This document shows positions 5,283 through 5,385 of a DNA stretch of 5,385 nt, piece after piece. Under the pieces are notes generated by a model, which saw only the letters and a list, made by a program, of their open reading frames with translations, made no database searches and was not told the origin of the DNA. Both the position numbers and the translations under genes were made by a program. Source of the DNA: Methanobrevibacter sp. (lineage in GTDB: Archaea; Methanobacteriota; Methanobacteria; Methanobacteriales; Methanobacteriaceae); the NCBI GenBank assembly GCA_030539985.1, contig JAUNXD010000078.1, forward strand, positions 1 through 5,385, read 5' to 3'. Positions within the stretch are counted from its first letter, which is position 1. Each line of letters opens with the position of its first letter.

Positions 5283-5385
5283 ATTTTTCACCAATTATAT
5301 TTGTAATTACTTAATATGGTCTTAATCTCTTTTAAAGATATGTATTTTATAATTAAGTCAGTATTGTATTGTTATTGTAAATTTT
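5283..5385 (-). promoter_or_regulatory. Promoter region of the TPR operon
   Basis: Reading the minus strand, TTATAAAAT (5344-5352) and CTTTAAAAG (5329-5337) are two possible TATA boxes. They predict leaders of roughly 43 or 24 bases before ATG 5282, enough to include the GGTGA site at 5287-5291. I see no gene in this stretch; the true start of transcription cannot be chosen from sequence alone. Confidence 0.4.

Noticed and set aside
4992..5294. TTG at 5294 as start of the small TPR gene.
   Set aside because: The TTG and following GTG lie in and just before the GGTGA ribosome binding site of ATG 5282, which is at the right distance.
1..5385. Search for CRISPR arrays, tRNA or rRNA genes, and a multi-gene defence system.
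   Set aside because: No repeat-spacer pattern, tRNA-like cloverleaf or nuclease/toxin motifs were seen; the genes are ordinary regulator, transport, enzyme and scaffold families.

Overview
This AT-rich window reads like the chromosome of a gut-type methanogen of the Methanobacteriaceae, most likely Methanobrevibacter or a close relative. The evidence is a gene for an archaeal UPF0305/DUF2115 protein, BRE/TATA-type promoters about 25 nt upstream of start codons (two of which look leaderless), GGTG/GGAG Shine-Dalgarno sequences and tightly packed genes. The genus is an inference; the archaeal assignment is firmer.

Layout. Bases 1-72 look like the right end of an IS200/IS605-type (TnpB-encoding) insertion sequence, with a 10-bp hairpin followed by a TTCAA end. 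Directly against it lies a broken gene of unknown function (74-629), apparently cut at its 5' side by the element and frameshifted near base 480. Next is an operon of a MarR-family regulator (717-1151) and a DHA2-type 14-helix MFS efflux pump (from 1156). The pump has an in-frame TAG at 2365-2367; the same frame then continues with convincing transporter sequence to 2547. Converging on it is a minus-strand operon of a spermidine/spermine acetyltransferase-like GNAT enzyme (3083-3559) followed by a UPF0305 protein (2544-3080). A divergent promoter region (3560-3680) separates the GNAT gene from a plus-strand PaaI-like hotdog thioesterase (3681-4079). This converges, with a 2-nt gap, on a minus-strand pair of TPR genes (4082-4990 and 4992-5282).

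How the genes fit together. The only clear functional unit is the MarR-MFS pair, a classic drug- or toxicant-responsive efflux module with a candidate operator made of GTTTC repeats over its promoter. The GNAT and UPF0305 genes are co-transcribed by spacing, but no shared function can be read from the sequence. The two TPR genes are probably translationally linked scaffold-type proteins. I found no CRISPR array, tRNA, rRNA or convincing new defence system. The main points of interest are the IS end beside a decaying gene, the nonsense codon in the pump, the candidate MarR operator, and two convergent gene pairs with no room for terminators.
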